DNA of 64,000 bases, from the NCBI RefSeq assembly GCF_004768785.1, contig NZ_SRMQ01000002.1, forward strand, positions 310,001 through 374,000, written 5' to 3'. Under the pieces are notes generated by a model. It was given only the letters and a program-made list of their open reading frames with translations, did not search any database and had not been told where the DNA came from. The stretch comes from Caproiciproducens galactitolivorans (GTDB taxonomy: Bacteria > Bacillota > Clostridia > Oscillospirales > Acutalibacteraceae). Positions within the stretch are counted from its first letter, which is position 1. Every line of letters starts with the position of its first letter. Shown piece after piece: positions 27,025-36,452 of this stretch. The translations under genes and the position numbers were made by a program.

Positions 27025-28763
27025 GCTTTCGCCTCCTCTGATGTTATCGCACTCTTGGCACAAAGGCTTGTGCAGACGCCGCAGCCGACGCACTGTGTGC
27101 GGTCAATGGCTGCCTTGCCGTTTTTCATGCTGATCGCGGGACAGCCGATGGACAGGCATGCGCGGCATCCGATACATTTTTCCTCTCTAATGGCGAGTGG
27201 TGGCTTATGCTTGACATATTTCAAAAGGGCGCAGGGCCTGCGGCTGATAATAACCGACGGGCCGTCCGCTTCCAGTTCTTCCTTCAATGCGCTCTGTACA
27301 TCCTGAAGATTATAGGGATCGCAGACACGAACGCGCGGAATCCCGACGGATTTGCACAGCGCCTCCAAGTCAACGGCGCTGGTCGGGTCGCCCTTAATGG
27401 TATAGCCGGTAGACGGATTCTGCTGGTGCCCGGTCATTCCGGTGATGGAGTTGTCCAGAATAATCACAACGGAATTGCTCCGGTTGTAGGCAATGTCAAT
27501 CAGTCCGGTTATGCCGGAATGGATAAAGGTGGAATCGCCGATGACGGCCACGCTCTTCTTTTCCGATTCCGCGCCGCGCGCTTTGTTAAAGCCGTGCAGC
27601 CCCGAAACGGAAGCGCCCATGCAGACGCATGTGTCGATCGCGCTCAGCGGAGCGGAAGCACCCAGCGTGTAACAACCGATATCGCCGCTGACAAAGACTT
27701 TGGCTCTTTTTAGAGCATAGAACAGTCCGCGGTGCGGGCAGCCGCAGCACATAACGGGAGGGCGGACGGGGATGTCTTCTTTCACGGACAGCACCGCCGG
27801 CTCCTTGCCCAGGATGCACTTGCGGATAAGGTTCTGCGAAAATTCACCGCAGCGGGGGAATACGTCCTTTCCCGTTACCGCAATGCCGTTTTTGCGGCAG
27901 AAGCTTTCAATTACATCGTCGAGCTCTTCGATGACGTATAACTTGTCCACGGTTGCCGCAAATTTTTTAATCAGCTCCGCCGGAAGGGGATGGACCATAC
28001 CCAATTTCAGGTAGGAAACGGTGTCCCCCAACGCTTCCTTCGCGTATTGGTAAACAATTCCGGCACAGATAACGCCGGTTTTGGAGTGGTTGTCTTCGAT
28101 CCGGTTGATCGCGCAGGTTTCCGCCCAGGCGGCGAGTTTTTTGGTGCGCTCTTCAACGCTTACATGCTTTGGCTTTGCAAAAGCGGGGAGCATTACGTTT
28201 TTGGCCGGATTTTTTATGTAAGGCTTTAACTCCAATTCCTGCCTGCTCCCAAGTTCCACAACGCTGCGGGAATGCGCAACGCGGGTGGTAAGGCGAAGGA
28301 TGACCGGTGTGTCGAATTCCTCGGAAAGGGAATAGGCCAGCTTGGTGAAATCACGGCATTCGCCGGAGTCGGAGGGTTCCAGCATCGGCAGCTTTGCGGC
28401 GATGGCATAGTTGCGGGAATCCTGTTCGTTCTGCGAGGAATGAAGCCCCGGATCGTCGGCAACGCCGAAAACCATGCCGCCGTTTACCCCTATGTAAGAC
28501 ATTGTAAAGAGGGGGTCGGCCGCGACATTCAGCCCGACATGCTTCATGCCGCAGAAAGAGCGCGCACCGCCGAAGGAAGCGCCCGCGGCGACCTCGGCCG
28601 CCACTTTTTCGTTTGGCGCCCATTCGCAGAATATTTCATCAAATTTTGAGGCAGCCTCGGTGATTTCTGTGCTCGGCGTGCCCGGGTAGCTTGAAACCAC
28701 CTTCACGCCGGCTTCGTAAAGCCCCTGAGCGACCGCTTCGTTGCCCAGCAGAAGTTCTTTCAT
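27021..28763 (-). CDS. iorA: Indolepyruvate:ferredoxin oxidoreductase, alpha subunit
   Basis: The 580-aa protein contains the pyrimidine-binding part (LLGNEAVAQGLYEAGV... YPGTPSTEI), the thiamine diphosphate-binding part (GDIGCYTLG near 355 and GDSTFIHSGITGL near 410), and two C-terminal [4Fe-4S] motifs (CIGCRACLSIGCP and CVGCGVCTSLC). It is the catalytic subunit for aryl pyruvate oxidation. It is the first gene of the four-gene aromatic fermentation operon. AGGAGG precedes the ATG, and its leader holds a terminator-like hairpin. Confidence 0.96.
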   Translation of the reverse strand: MKELLLGNEAVAQGLYEAGVKVVSSYPGTPSTEITEAASKFDEIFCEWAPNEKVAAEVAAGASFGGARSFCGMKHVGLNVAADPLFTMSYIGVNGGMVFGVADDPGLHSSQNEQDSRNYAIAAKLPMLEPSDSGECRDFTKLAYSLSEEFDTPVILRLTTRVAHSRSVVELGSRQELELKPYIKNPAKNVMLPAFAKPKHVSVEERTKKLAAWAETCAINRIEDNHSKTGVICAGIVYQYAKEALGDTVSYLKLGMVHPLPAELIKKFAATVDKLYVIEELDDVIESFCRKNGIAVTGKDVFPRCGEFSQNLIRKCILGKEPAVLSVKEDIPVRPPVMCCGCPHRGLFYALKRAKVFVSGDIGCYTLGASAPLSAIDTCVCMGASVSGLHGFNKARGAESEKKSVAVIGDSTFIHSGITGLIDIAYNRSNSVVIILDNSITGMTGHQQNPSTGYTIKGDPTSAVDLEALCKSVGIPRVRVCDPYNLQDVQSALKEELEADGPSVIISRRPCALLKYVKHKPPLAIREEKCIGCRACLSIGCPAISMKNGKAAIDRTQCVGCGVCTSLCAKSAITSEEAKA

Positions 28764-28800
28764 ATGTGTTTCCTCCTAAGATTATTTTTGAAACCATGAA

Positions 28801-28839
28801 ATTAAAACGCACCGCATCAGAGGAAGATCCTGATGCGGT
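28801..28839 (-). terminator. Terminator-like hairpin in the iorA leader (possible attenuator)
   Basis: On the minus strand ACCGCATCAG / CTGATGCGGT forms a 10-bp perfect stem followed by GCGTTTTAATTT. It lies between the iorA promoter (28891-28919) and start codon, so premature termination of the operon transcript is possible. Confidence 0.6.
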
Positions 28840-28890
28840 TCATACCATACTGTATTATTTTATCAGTTTAAATCGATTAAGTTCATCTCC

Positions 28891-28919
28891 ATTTTAACTC
28901 ATTTTTATCCCATATGCAA
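28891..28919 (-). promoter_or_regulatory. Promoter of the iorA operon
   Basis: On the minus strand TTGCAT and TAAAAT are separated by 17 bp, about 120 nt upstream of iorA. A leader of about 120 nt results. Confidence 0.6.
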
Positions 28920-28950
28920 CCGGCTGAAATAAAAAATGCAGAATCCGTAT

Positions 28951-28980
28951 AAAAAATCAGGCAGAAGCCATCTCCGCCTG
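28951..28980 (-). terminator. Terminator after the 40-aa membrane peptide gene
   Basis: On the minus strand CAGGC...GCCTG with inner AGA/TCT pairs is followed by ATTTTTTA, 30 nt after the stop at 29010. Confidence 0.6.
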
Positions 28981-29009
28981 GTTTTGTACCATATTAAAAT
29001 TGGTTTACC

Positions 29010-29132
29010 TCAGCTAAAAAACGCGGCTGCAAATGCAGAACCGAGAATCAGCACAGCGCAGAGCAATGCAACAATGCGGATAATCAGTTTGCGATAATTC
29101 ACTCCATGGCTTACCATCTTCTGTTCTTTCAT
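29010..29132 (-). CDS. Small single-span membrane protein, 40 aa, unknown
   Basis: The ORF starts with ATG at 29132, eight bases after AGGAG. It encodes a basic N-terminus (MKEQKMVSHGVNYRKLIIR) and one hydrophobic span (IVALLCAVLILGSAFAAAFF), then stops. An ATG two codons earlier is too close to the binding site. The start, site, span and terminator together support a real gene. Its role is unknown; single-span peptides of this size often modulate a membrane complex. Confidence 0.6.
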   Translation of the reverse strand: MKEQKMVSHGVNYRKLIIRIVALLCAVLILGSAFAAAFFS

Positions 29133-29328
29133 TTTCATTCCTCCTGTAACCATTCTATTATATCAAATATTTATAAAGAAAACCGTGAATACATTATGAA
29201 TTTTACCAGTTTTCTTGTCGAGTTAAACGAACAATTTGGTCCCTGTATAGAACATATACAAATTAGAAAATTTTTCCATCCTCTTTTTACGCACAGTAAC
29301 AGAATTAGACAAAATACTCAATATTCTG

Positions 29329-29357
29329 TTGACTATGTCGGATAATGTAACTATAAT
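29329..29357 (+). promoter_or_regulatory. Promoter of the 86-aa hypothetical gene
   Basis: TTGACT and TATAAT are separated by 17 bp, about 60 nt before the start at 29417. Confidence 0.75.
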
Positions 29358-29416
29358 TAATTATTAGGAAAATTGGAATAGGCATATTAACCAGTCATTA
29401 AGAAAGGTGGATTAGT

Positions 29417-29677
29417 ATGAGCGAAAAGATGGTGGAATATCTTGCGAAAGCATGCAATTTGTATATTTCCGATATTCGCCTGTCCAAAAGCAGCGCCACT
29501 ATTTTACCTGTTGTCAGCCGTTTAAACCCCAACCTGTTTTCTTCAGAAGATTGGAGTACTAGCCTGTCCTATATTTTTATGAAGTCCCTGCATTTTGATA
29601 CACCGGAGGATGCCAAAAATTATTATATTGAAAGGTTAATGAAGTTTGCCGACGCAGAAGCGGAAAACGAGGAATAA
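29417..29677 (+). CDS. Hypothetical protein, 86 aa
   Basis: A near-consensus promoter and a GAAAGGTGG binding site support this gene. The product is soluble, mildly acidic and probably helical: an N-terminal segment MVEYLAKACNLYISDIRL, then a Tyr/Phe-rich middle, and an acidic tail. No signal peptide, span or known motif is visible. I do not recognise the family. Confidence 0.65.
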   Translation: MSEKMVEYLAKACNLYISDIRLSKSSATILPVVSRLNPNLFSSEDWSTSLSYIFMKSLHFDTPEDAKNYYIERLMKFADAEAENEE

Positions 29678-29751
29678 TGCTGGAGGCTTCCCGAGGATTC
29701 TCGGTATTTCCCTCAAACAGCGCAAAAGCGCAAATTAGGTTTACATAACTA

Positions 29752-29780
29752 TTGACATCAACTGGAAATTGCAATAAAAT
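29752..29780 (+). promoter_or_regulatory. Promoter of the LCP gene
   Basis: TTGACA and TAAAAT are separated by 17 bp, about 35 nt before the start codon. Confidence 0.8.
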
Positions 29781-29816
29781 AAGACTGTTTTCTGTATTAA
29801 AATATTGAGGTGAAAT

Positions 29817-30962
29817 ATGAATAAACAAAGCCGTGGCTTCCGGCCTCAGAGAAGAAGTACAGGCTCTAGGCCGCAGGGCGCGGTTCGGAGGATGAACTAC
29901 GATACTGAGGAATTTGACCGCTACAATTATGTTGACCGGGATATTTACAGCAGCAGCCGTTCAGCCTCCAGAAGAAGCTCACGCAACGGAAGAAGAAAAA
30001 AGCGGGGCGGAGGTTTGAAAAAGTTTTTTCTTACTGTGTTTTTTATTCTTCTTGCTCTATTTGCGGGTGTTTTCGCATACGGGAAATATATGTTTAACCG
30101 CCTGGATCGCTCGGAGAAAATCGATACTTCGAAATATATTGAACAGCCCAGCGCTGCGCCGGCGTGGGATGTTATGTCCGATCAAAAGGTAATGAATATT
30201 TTGCTGATTGGGACGGACAAAGGGGATGACGGAAACAGCAGCCGAAGCGATACCACGATGCTGGTTTCCATTGATAACGATCGAAAAGAGCTTCATTTGG
30301 TGTCTTTCTTGCGCGATTTATATGTTGAAATCCCAACAATGAAGAAGCAGAAGCTGAACGCGGCCTATGCGAAGGGCGGCGCGGCGCTTACCATGCAGGC
30401 ACTGGAAAATAATTTCCGTATCAATATTGATCATTATATATCGGTTGACTTTGAAAATTTCGCCACCATCATCGACAAAATGGGTGGATTGGATATCAAG
30501 ATGGATAAAAAGCTGTGCGATGCGGAAAACCGCAACATGGGGAGCCATTTAAAGCCCGGCGTCAATCATCTGGACGGGCGTCTTGCCGTTTATTACGCGC
30601 GTATTCGTGAAACGGATAGCGACTTTGGCCGGACCGGCCGCCAGCGCGAGGTTCTGGAGCTGATGATCGAAAAGATGAAAAGCATGAACCCTCTGCAGAT
30701 CAATGCGATGATGAATGATTTTCTTCCTCTTGTAAAAACGAATCTTAGCGATTCGGAATTGATTTACCTTGCTTCTATTGCAAATTCGGTTTCGCATTAC
30801 CCGATTAAAACCATGCATGTGCCAAACCCGAACACCTACAGGGATGTAAACATCAAGAGGATCGGCGCGGTGTTAGACCCGGATTTGCCGGAAAACTGCC
30901 GCTTGTTGAGAGAACTCCTTTATCATGAAAGCGCCGGCGTTTCTTCTTTGGATTTCGAATAA
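29817..30962 (+). CDS. LytR-CpsA-Psr (LCP) family cell-wall polymer ligase
   Basis: The 381-aa protein has a long, very basic cytoplasmic N-terminus (about 1-65), a single membrane span (about 68-88), and an extracellular LCP domain (about 125-345). The LCP signature is clear in NILLIGTDKG, SRSDTTMLVSID, FLRDLYVEIP and KLNAAYAKGG, which hold the Arg and Asp residues that bind pyrophosphate of lipid-linked polymers. It should attach wall polymers to peptidoglycan. The Arg/Ser-rich tail is unusually long and may be a phosphorylation or membrane-contact segment. Confidence 0.92.
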   Translation: MNKQSRGFRPQRRSTGSRPQGAVRRMNYDTEEFDRYNYVDRDIYSSSRSASRRSSRNGRRKKRGGGLKKFFLTVFFILLALFAGVFAYGKYMFNRLDRSEKIDTSKYIEQPSAAPAWDVMSDQKVMNILLIGTDKGDDGNSSRSDTTMLVSIDNDRKELHLVSFLRDLYVEIPTMKKQKLNAAYAKGGAALTMQALENNFRINIDHYISVDFENFATIIDKMGGLDIKMDKKLCDAENRNMGSHLKPGVNHLDGRLAVYYARIRETDSDFGRTGRQREVLELMIEKMKSMNPLQINAMMNDFLPLVKTNLSDSELIYLASIANSVSHYPIKTMHVPNPNTYRDVNIKRIGAVLDPDLPENCRLLRELLYHESAGVSSLDFE

Positions 30963-30976
30963 ATTCTTAAAATCTC

Positions 30977-31006
30977 CCGTCCCGAAGTAATTCGGGGCGG
31001 TTTTTC
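30977..31006 (+). terminator. Terminator of the LCP gene
   Basis: CCGTCCCGAA-gtaa-TTCGGGGCGG followed by TTTTTC. Confidence 0.85.
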
Positions 31007-31025
31007 TGTAACTTCGCGTTCTCTG

Positions 31026-31054
31026 TTCACTATTCGTGAAAAAAATGGTATAAT
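31026..31054 (+). promoter_or_regulatory. Promoter of metG-tatD
   Basis: TTCACT and TATAAT are separated by 17 bp. The -35 element overlaps the end of the preceding terminator region. No T-box is visible in the 50-nt leader. Confidence 0.6.
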
Positions 31055-31104
31055 ATTTTAATTAAACACTTTATTAGAGATTTCATTCTCTTGGAGGTTG
31101 AACA

Positions 31105-33048
31105 ATGGACAAAAAAACTTTCTACATTACCACGCCAATTTATTACCCTTCCGGCAAGGCGCATATCGGCCACAGCTACTGCACCGTCGCCAGCGACGCC
31201 ATCGCCCGCTATAAACGAATGCAGGGCTACGACGTCATGTTCCTCACCGGTACGGATGAGCACGGTCAGAAGATCGAGATCAACGCCGAAAAAGAAGGGG
31301 TAACCCCCAAGGAATATGTCGATAAAATCGTTGCAGGGTTCCAGGATCTGTGGAAGCTTTTAAACATTTCCAACGACCGCTTTATCCGGACGACGGATGA
31401 TTACCATGTAAAGGCCGTACAGAAAATATTTAAAACCTTATATGACAAAGGGGAAATCTACAAGGGCAAATATGAAGGCTGGTACTGTACCCCCTGTGAA
31501 GCCTTCTGGACGGAGACACAGCTCAAAGACGGGAAATGCCCGGACTGTGGGCGCGAGGTGAAAATGGCGAACGAAGAAGCCTATTTTTTCCGCCTTTCCA
31601 AATATGCAGACAGGCTCCTGAAGCTCTATGAGGATCAGCCCGATTTCATCCAGCCGGACAGCCGGAAAAACGAGATGATCAATTTTATCAAGCAGGGGCT
31701 GAACGACCTCTGCGTTTCGCGGACAAGCTTTACTTGGGGCATTCCGGTCGACTTTGACCCGAAGCATGTTGTCTACGTCTGGCTTGATGCGCTTACGAAC
31801 TATATTACCGCAATGGGCTACGGTTCTGACGATGATTCCGATTATAAAAAATACTGGCCGGCGGACGTGCATTTTGTCGGCAAAGAGATTGTACGCTTCC
31901 ACACCATCATCTGGCCCGCCATGCTGATGGCGCTGGATCTTCCGCTTCCAAAGCAGGTTTACGGTCACGGCTGGCTCCTGTTCGGCGACGGAACCAAGAT
32001 GAGTAAATCAAAGGGAAACGTGGTGGATCCGGTCATCCTGTGCAGCCGCTACGGCGTGGACGCGATCCGCTACTTCCTTCTCCGTGAAATTCCCTTCGGC
32101 GCGGACGGCGTGTTTACAAATGAAGCGCTGATTAACCGCATTAATTCCGACCTTGCGAATGATTTAGGCAACCTTCTCTCCCGCAGCACTGCAATGGCGC
32201 AGAAATACTTCGGCGGGAAGATTCCGGCGGAGCGGGAAAGCGCGCCTGTCGACGACGAGCTGATTCAAATGGCCTTGGAGCTTCGCCAGAAATGCGACGA
32301 TGCCATCGAAGGGTATCAGTTCAGCAACGCGCTGGCGGAAATCTGGAAGCTGATTGCCCGCACGAATAAATATATTGATGAAACTATGCCTTGGGTGCTG
32401 GGCAAGGACGAGTCCAAGCGCGCCCGCCTGGCGACGGTTATTTATAATCTCTGCGAAAGCCTGCGGATCGTCTCCGTTCTGCTTACGTCGTTCCTGCCGG
32501 AGACCGCTCCGAAGATTCAGGCGCAGATCGGCGCGAAGCCGGAGGAACTGACCTACGATTCCGCTGCAAAATGGGGTGTCCTCTCCAATGACGCGGTCAT
32601 TACCAAGGGAGAAACCCTGTATCCGCGCATTGATGTGGATAAGGAGATTGAGGAGCTTAATAAGCTGATTCCGAATCCCGCGGAATCGAGCGAGGAAAAA
32701 ACAGCCGCTGCGAAGATCGAAGGCCTTGCGCAGATCGGCATCGACGATTTTAATAAAGTGGAGCTTCGCGTTGGAAAAGTCAAGGCGTGCGAACCGGTTA
32801 AGCGCGCCAAGAAGCTTTTAAAGCTGACCATTGAGGACGGAGTGGGGGAAAGGACGATTGTGTCCGGTATTGCGAAATGGTACAAGCCGGAAGATTTAAC
32901 AGGGCACAGCATTATTTTCGTTGCCAATTTGAAACCCGCGACCCTTTGCGGCGTGGAGAGCCAGGGCATGGTTCTTTCCGCCGATTCGGGGGAAGACGTC
33001 AAGGTTATTTTTGTTGACGGGATCCCGTCCGGGAGCAAGGTTTGCTGA
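31105..33048 (+). CDS. metG: Methionine--tRNA ligase with C-terminal tRNA-binding domain
   Basis: The 647-aa class I synthetase charges tRNA-Met. It has the HIGH motif in SGKAHIGHSY (about 13-22), a zinc knuckle with CTPC and CPDC near 127-147, and the KMSKS loop in GTKMSKSKGN near 297. From about 548 an OB-fold tRNA-binding domain follows (DDFNKVELRVGKV), as in the dimeric long form. GGAGG precedes the ATG. The stop overlaps the tatD start by one base, so both are one transcript. Confidence 0.97.
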   Translation: MDKKTFYITTPIYYPSGKAHIGHSYCTVASDAIARYKRMQGYDVMFLTGTDEHGQKIEINAEKEGVTPKEYVDKIVAGFQDLWKLLNISNDRFIRTTDDYHVKAVQKIFKTLYDKGEIYKGKYEGWYCTPCEAFWTETQLKDGKCPDCGREVKMANEEAYFFRLSKYADRLLKLYEDQPDFIQPDSRKNEMINFIKQGLNDLCVSRTSFTWGIPVDFDPKHVVYVWLDALTNYITAMGYGSDDDSDYKKYWPADVHFVGKEIVRFHTIIWPAMLMALDLPLPKQVYGHGWLLFGDGTKMSKSKGNVVDPVILCSRYGVDAIRYFLLREIPFGADGVFTNEALINRINSDLANDLGNLLSRSTAMAQKYFGGKIPAERESAPVDDELIQMALELRQKCDDAIEGYQFSNALAEIWKLIARTNKYIDETMPWVLGKDESKRARLATVIYNLCESLRIVSVLLTSFLPETAPKIQAQIGAKPEELTYDSAAKWGVLSNDAVITKGETLYPRIDVDKEIEELNKLIPNPAESSEEKTAAAKIEGLAQIGIDDFNKVELRVGKVKACEPVKRAKKLLKLTIEDGVGERTIVSGIAKWYKPEDLTGHSIIFVANLKPATLCGVESQGMVLSADSGEDVKVIFVDGIPSGSKVC

Positions 33049-33827
33049 TGGAAATGACAGGTTCTATTTTTGATTCACATGCACATTTCGATGATGAGTC
33101 GTTTGACTCCGACCGCGACACACTTTTGGCAGAGCTGCCGAACCGGGGCATCTGTAACGTAATTAACTGCGGGTCGGATTTAAACTCCTCGCGCGCTTCC
33201 GTTGAGCTGGCGGTGAAGTATCCGTATATCTACGCCGCGGTGGGGATTCATCCGGAATGCGTGAAGGATGCTCCCCCGGACTATATAAAGCAGTTGGAGG
33301 AATTGGTTACCAAGGAAAAGGTTGTTGCTGTTGGAGAGATCGGCCTTGATTACCATTTCAAGGAGAACGCGCCAAAAGAGGTTCAGAAAGCCGTCTTTGA
33401 AGAACAGGTTTCATTGGCGCATAAGGTTGGGCTCCCGATTATTGTGCATGACCGCGATGCACATGGCGATACCATGGAGCTTTTGCGCAAATGGAAGCCG
33501 AAGGGTGTGGTGCATTGTTTTTCCGGTAGCGTGGAAATGGCGGAGGAATGTATCCGGCTCGGTATGTATATCGGTCTTGGCGGCGCGGTAACGTTCAAGA
33601 ACGCGCGTGTGCCGGTTGAGGTTGCGGAGGCCATTCCTTTGGATCGTATGCTGATGGAAACGGACTGCCCCTATATGGCACCGGTTCCGTTCCGCGGGAG
33701 ACGGAACGATTCCACGCTGATCGTGTATACGGCCGCCAGGATTGCAGAAATCCGCGGCACAACCGCCGAGGAAATTCTAAAGTTTTCGCGCCGCAATGCG
33801 GAGACATTGTTTTCTATTAATGGCTAA
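33048..33827 (+). CDS. tatD: TatD-family metal-dependent nuclease
   Basis: The 259-aa TIM-barrel hydrolase has the TatD metal motifs: DSHAHFD at the N-terminus, GEIGLDYH near 93, a VHDRDAH stretch near 128, HCFSG near 155, and ETDCPYMAP near 204. The family cleaves DNA or removes D-aminoacyl and other adducts. The pairing with metG is common in Firmicutes. The ATG at 33048 overlaps the metG stop (TGATG). Confidence 0.93.
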   Translation: MEMTGSIFDSHAHFDDESFDSDRDTLLAELPNRGICNVINCGSDLNSSRASVELAVKYPYIYAAVGIHPECVKDAPPDYIKQLEELVTKEKVVAVGEIGLDYHFKENAPKEVQKAVFEEQVSLAHKVGLPIIVHDRDAHGDTMELLRKWKPKGVVHCFSGSVEMAEECIRLGMYIGLGGAVTFKNARVPVEVAEAIPLDRMLMETDCPYMAPVPFRGRRNDSTLIVYTAARIAEIRGTTAEEILKFSRRNAETLFSING

Positions 33828-33864
33828 TGAAAGGCCGGGAGGTATCTCCCGGCCTTTCATTTTT
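33828..33864 (+). terminator. Terminator of metG-tatD
   Basis: A 14-bp stem, TGAAAGGCCGGGAG / CTCCCGGCCTTTCA, is followed by TTTTTC. Confidence 0.9.
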
Positions 33865-34091
33865 CGAATCATATGACGTAAAGCTGGGTGAGAGCTTTCA
33901 CCGGGCATTTTAAAAACCTGCGGAGTTTTGCAGTTAGAGTCCCAGTTTCCTTTGCTTTTTCTCACGGAGGCACGGAACCAATCCCCAGGACGGGTTGAAG
34001 GAAGCCCGCCGGGGGCGAGGATGATTATACTCGCTTCACAGTCGGAGTCCGGGAAATTTCCCCGAACTTTTTCTATAATAAACAAACGGTG
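33865..34091. other. Unexplained 230-nt stretch between convergent genes
   Basis: Both flanking genes have their own terminators outside this stretch. It holds a 12-bp palindrome GGGAAATTTCCC (near 34053) and a TATAAT on the plus strand near 34073. Open frames on both strands lack binding sites and look like chance. It may be a small RNA or a decayed element. Confidence 0.3.
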
Positions 34092-34129
34092 GGAAATACA
34101 AAGAGACTGCCTTCGAACAAGGCAGTCTC
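34092..34129 (-). terminator. Terminator of the glycolytic gene cluster
   Basis: GAGACTGCC / GGCAGTCTC stem, followed on the minus strand by TTTGTATTTCC, just after the gpmI stop. Confidence 0.8.
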
Positions 34130-34139
34130 AGTATTATTG

Positions 34140-35651
34140 TTATTCAATTATGCTTACACCGGTCATTTCAGGCGGCTGGGGAAGCCCCATAATTTTAAGC
34201 ATGGTTGGCGCGATGTCTGCAAGGCGCCCGCCGGAGCGGAGTTTGCAGGGATAACCGACAACGCAGAACGGAACCAGATTCGTCGTATGCGCGGTGAACG
34301 GAGAACCGTCCTCCTCGTACATCTTGTCCGCGTTGCCGTGGTCTGCTGTAATCAAAGCAACGCCGCCCATTTCCGTAATGGCGTGAACAATTCTTCCGAC
34401 GCACTTGTCAACTGCCTCCACAGCGGCTTTCGCGGCGCTGAAAACGCCTGTGTGGCCAACCATATCGCAGTTTGCAAAGTTCAAAATAATCACGTCGTAT
34501 TTCCCGCTCTTAATGCGTTCCATTAAAGCGTCCGTAACTTCATAGGCGCTCATTTCGGGCTGAAGGTCATAGGTCGCTACCTTCGGGGAGTGGATCAATA
34601 CGCGATCCTCGCCGGGATATTGTGTTTCAACACCGCCGTTGAAGAAAAATGTAACATGGGCGTATTTTTCCGTTTCGGCAATCCGAAGCTGGGTAAGGCC
34701 CTTCTCCGAAATATATTCGCCGAACGTGTTTTTCAGCGACTGGGGTTTAAACGCAACCTCCACATTCGGCATGGTCGCATCGTACTGCGTCATGCAGACA
34801 TAGGTGAGAGGGAAGAAGCCTTTTTTGCGCTCAAAGCCTTTGAAATCCGGGTCAACCAGCGTGCGGGTAAGTTCGCGCGCGCGGTCTGGACGGAAATTGA
34901 AGAAAATGACGGAATCGTTCGGCTGAATTTTCGCGTTTTCCGCACAGACAACCGGTACGACGAACTCGTCGGTAACATTCTGCTTGTAGGAATCCTCCAC
35001 CGCTTTTACCGGATCGGCGCACTGTACGCCTTCCCCGTAAACCATCGCGGCATAGGCCTTTTCAACGCGTTCCCAGCGATTGTCGCGGTCCATGGCGTAA
35101 TAACGGCCCATAACGGTGGCAATTTTGCCAACGCCGATTTTCTTTATCTTTTGCTCGCATTCTTCAATATAGCCCTTGCCGGAATCCGGCGGAACATCGC
35201 GGCCGTCGAGCAAAGCGTGTACAAATACTTTTTTGCAGCCGCGTCTCTTTGCAAGCTCGAGCAGAGCATACAGGTGCGAATTGTGGCTGTGTACGCCGCC
35301 CGCGGAAAGCAGGCCGATTAAGTGCAAAGCGCCGTCGTGGGTAAGAACATTGTCAACGGCGGACAACAGCGCGGGGTTTTCAAAGAAGTCGCCGTCTTCA
35401 ATGGATTTTGTAATCCGGGTCAGTTCCTGATAGACAATCCGGCCCGCTCCGATGTTAGTGTGGCCAACCTCGGAGTTGCCCATCTGACCATCCGGCAGAC
35501 CGACGTCCATGCCGGAAGCGCCGATTTGTGTAAGGGGATTGTTTGCGAAAAGACGGTCGATATTGGGTTTATTGGCGGCCTTAATCGCGTTGCCGCTTTC
35601 CGGACCGATACCGAACCCGTCGAGGATCATTAGTATTAATGGTTTTTTCAT
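34140..35651 (-). CDS. gpmI: 2,3-bisphosphoglycerate-independent phosphoglycerate mutase
   Basis: The 503-aa enzyme interconverts 3- and 2-phosphoglycerate in glycolysis. It has the metal-binding start [10 protein letters not shown], the phosphoserine motif [14 protein letters not shown] near residue 60, and a C-terminal metal cluster with [11 protein letters not shown] and [11 protein letters not shown]. It lies 33 nt downstream of tpiA in the pgk-tpiA-gpmI series. The start at 35651 follows an AGG-rich site. Confidence 0.96.
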   Translation of the reverse strand: MKKPLILMILDGFGIGPESGNAIKAANKPNIDRLFANNPLTQIGASGMDVGLPDGQMGNSEVGHTNIGAGRIVYQELTRITKSIEDGDFFENPALLSAVDNVLTHDGALHLIGLLSAGGVHSHNSHLYALLELAKRRGCKKVFVHALLDGRDVPPDSGKGYIEECEQKIKKIGVGKIATVMGRYYAMDRDNRWERVEKAYAAMVYGEGVQCADPVKAVEDSYKQNVTDEFVVPVVCAENAKIQPNDSVIFFNFRPDRARELTRTLVDPDFKGFERKKGFFPLTYVCMTQYDATMPNVEVAFKPQSLKNTFGEYISEKGLTQLRIAETEKYAHVTFFFNGGVETQYPGEDRVLIHSPKVATYDLQPEMSAYEVTDALMERIKSGKYDVIILNFANCDMVGHTGVFSAAKAAVEAVDKCVGRIVHAITEMGGVALITADHGNADKMYEEDGSPFTAHTTNLVPFCVVGYPCKLRSGGRLADIAPTMLKIMGLPQPPEMTGVSIIE

Positions 35652-35684
35652 GTTTTTTAACCAGACCTGCCTTTCGGGAATAAT

Positions 35685-36452
35685 TTACCTGCTTGCTGCC
35701 TTTACGATTTCTGCAAAATCAGCAGGCTTTAAAGAAGCGCCGCCGATCAGGCCTCCGTCAACGTCAGGCTGGTCAAGCAGTTCCGCCGCATTCTTCGCGT
35801 TCATGGAACCGCCGTACTGAATGGTGAATGCGTCTGCGCTTGCTGCATCGTAGAGCTTTTTAATTGTTTCGCGAATAACCGAGCAAACCTCGTTCGCCTG
35901 TTGTGCGGTAGCGGTTTTGCCGGTTCCGATCGCCCAGATCGGCTCATAAGCAATAATGACTTTTTTCAGATCGTCCTTGGAAACGCCGCCGAGCGCAATT
36001 TTTGTCTGCATGGCGACAAGCTCTTCCGTAATGCCCTGCTCACGCTGCTCAAGGGACTCACCTACGCAGAGAATCACGGAGAGGCCGCTGTCCAAAGCCG
36101 CGCGAAGGCGCTTATTAACGGTTACGTCGGTTTCACCAAAATAGGTTCTGCGTTCGCTGTGGCCGATGATGACATACTGTACACCCATGGAAGCAAGCAT
36201 GTCCGCAGAAACCTCGCCGGTGAACGCGCCGCTCTTTTCCCAGTGGCAGTTTTCTGCGCCGACACCGATATTGGAGCCTTTTGTTGCTTCCAATGCTGCG
36301 GAAAGATCCACATAGGGGGTGCAGACGATCACGTCACAGTCCGCGTCTTTTACCAGGGGTTTTATTTCTTCAATCAGTTTGGTCGCCTCTGCCGGCGTTT
36401 TGTTCATTTTCCAGTTTCCGGCAATTACTGCTTTTCTAAGCTTCTTATTCAT
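35685..36452 (-). CDS. tpiA: Triose-phosphate isomerase
   Basis: The 255-aa enzyme interconverts dihydroxyacetone phosphate and glyceraldehyde 3-phosphate. It shows the catalytic Lys in GNWKMN (residue 15), His in IIGHSERR (about 97), Glu in AYEPIWAIGTGKTA (about 170), and the GGS phosphate grip near the end. The ATG at 36452 follows AAAGGAGA. The frame stays open for 62 more codons upstream, but that part resembles nothing in the family and has no site. Confidence 0.96.
   Translation of the reverse strand: MNKKLRKAVIAGNWKMNKTPAEATKLIEEIKPLVKDADCDVIVCTPYVDLSAALEATKGSNIGVGAENCHWEKSGAFTGEVSADMLASMGVQYVIIGHSERRTYFGETDVTVNKRLRAALDSGLSVILCVGESLEQREQGITEELVAMQTKIALGGVSKDDLKKVIIAYEPIWAIGTGKTATAQQANEVCSVIRETIKKLYDAASADAFTIQYGGSMNAKNAAELLDQPDVDGGLIGGASLKPADFAEIVKAASR

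Noticed and set aside
33777-34085. Open frames of about 100 codons on both strands between tatD and gpmI
   Set aside because: No binding sites, and the minus-strand frame runs into tatD; treated as non-coding.
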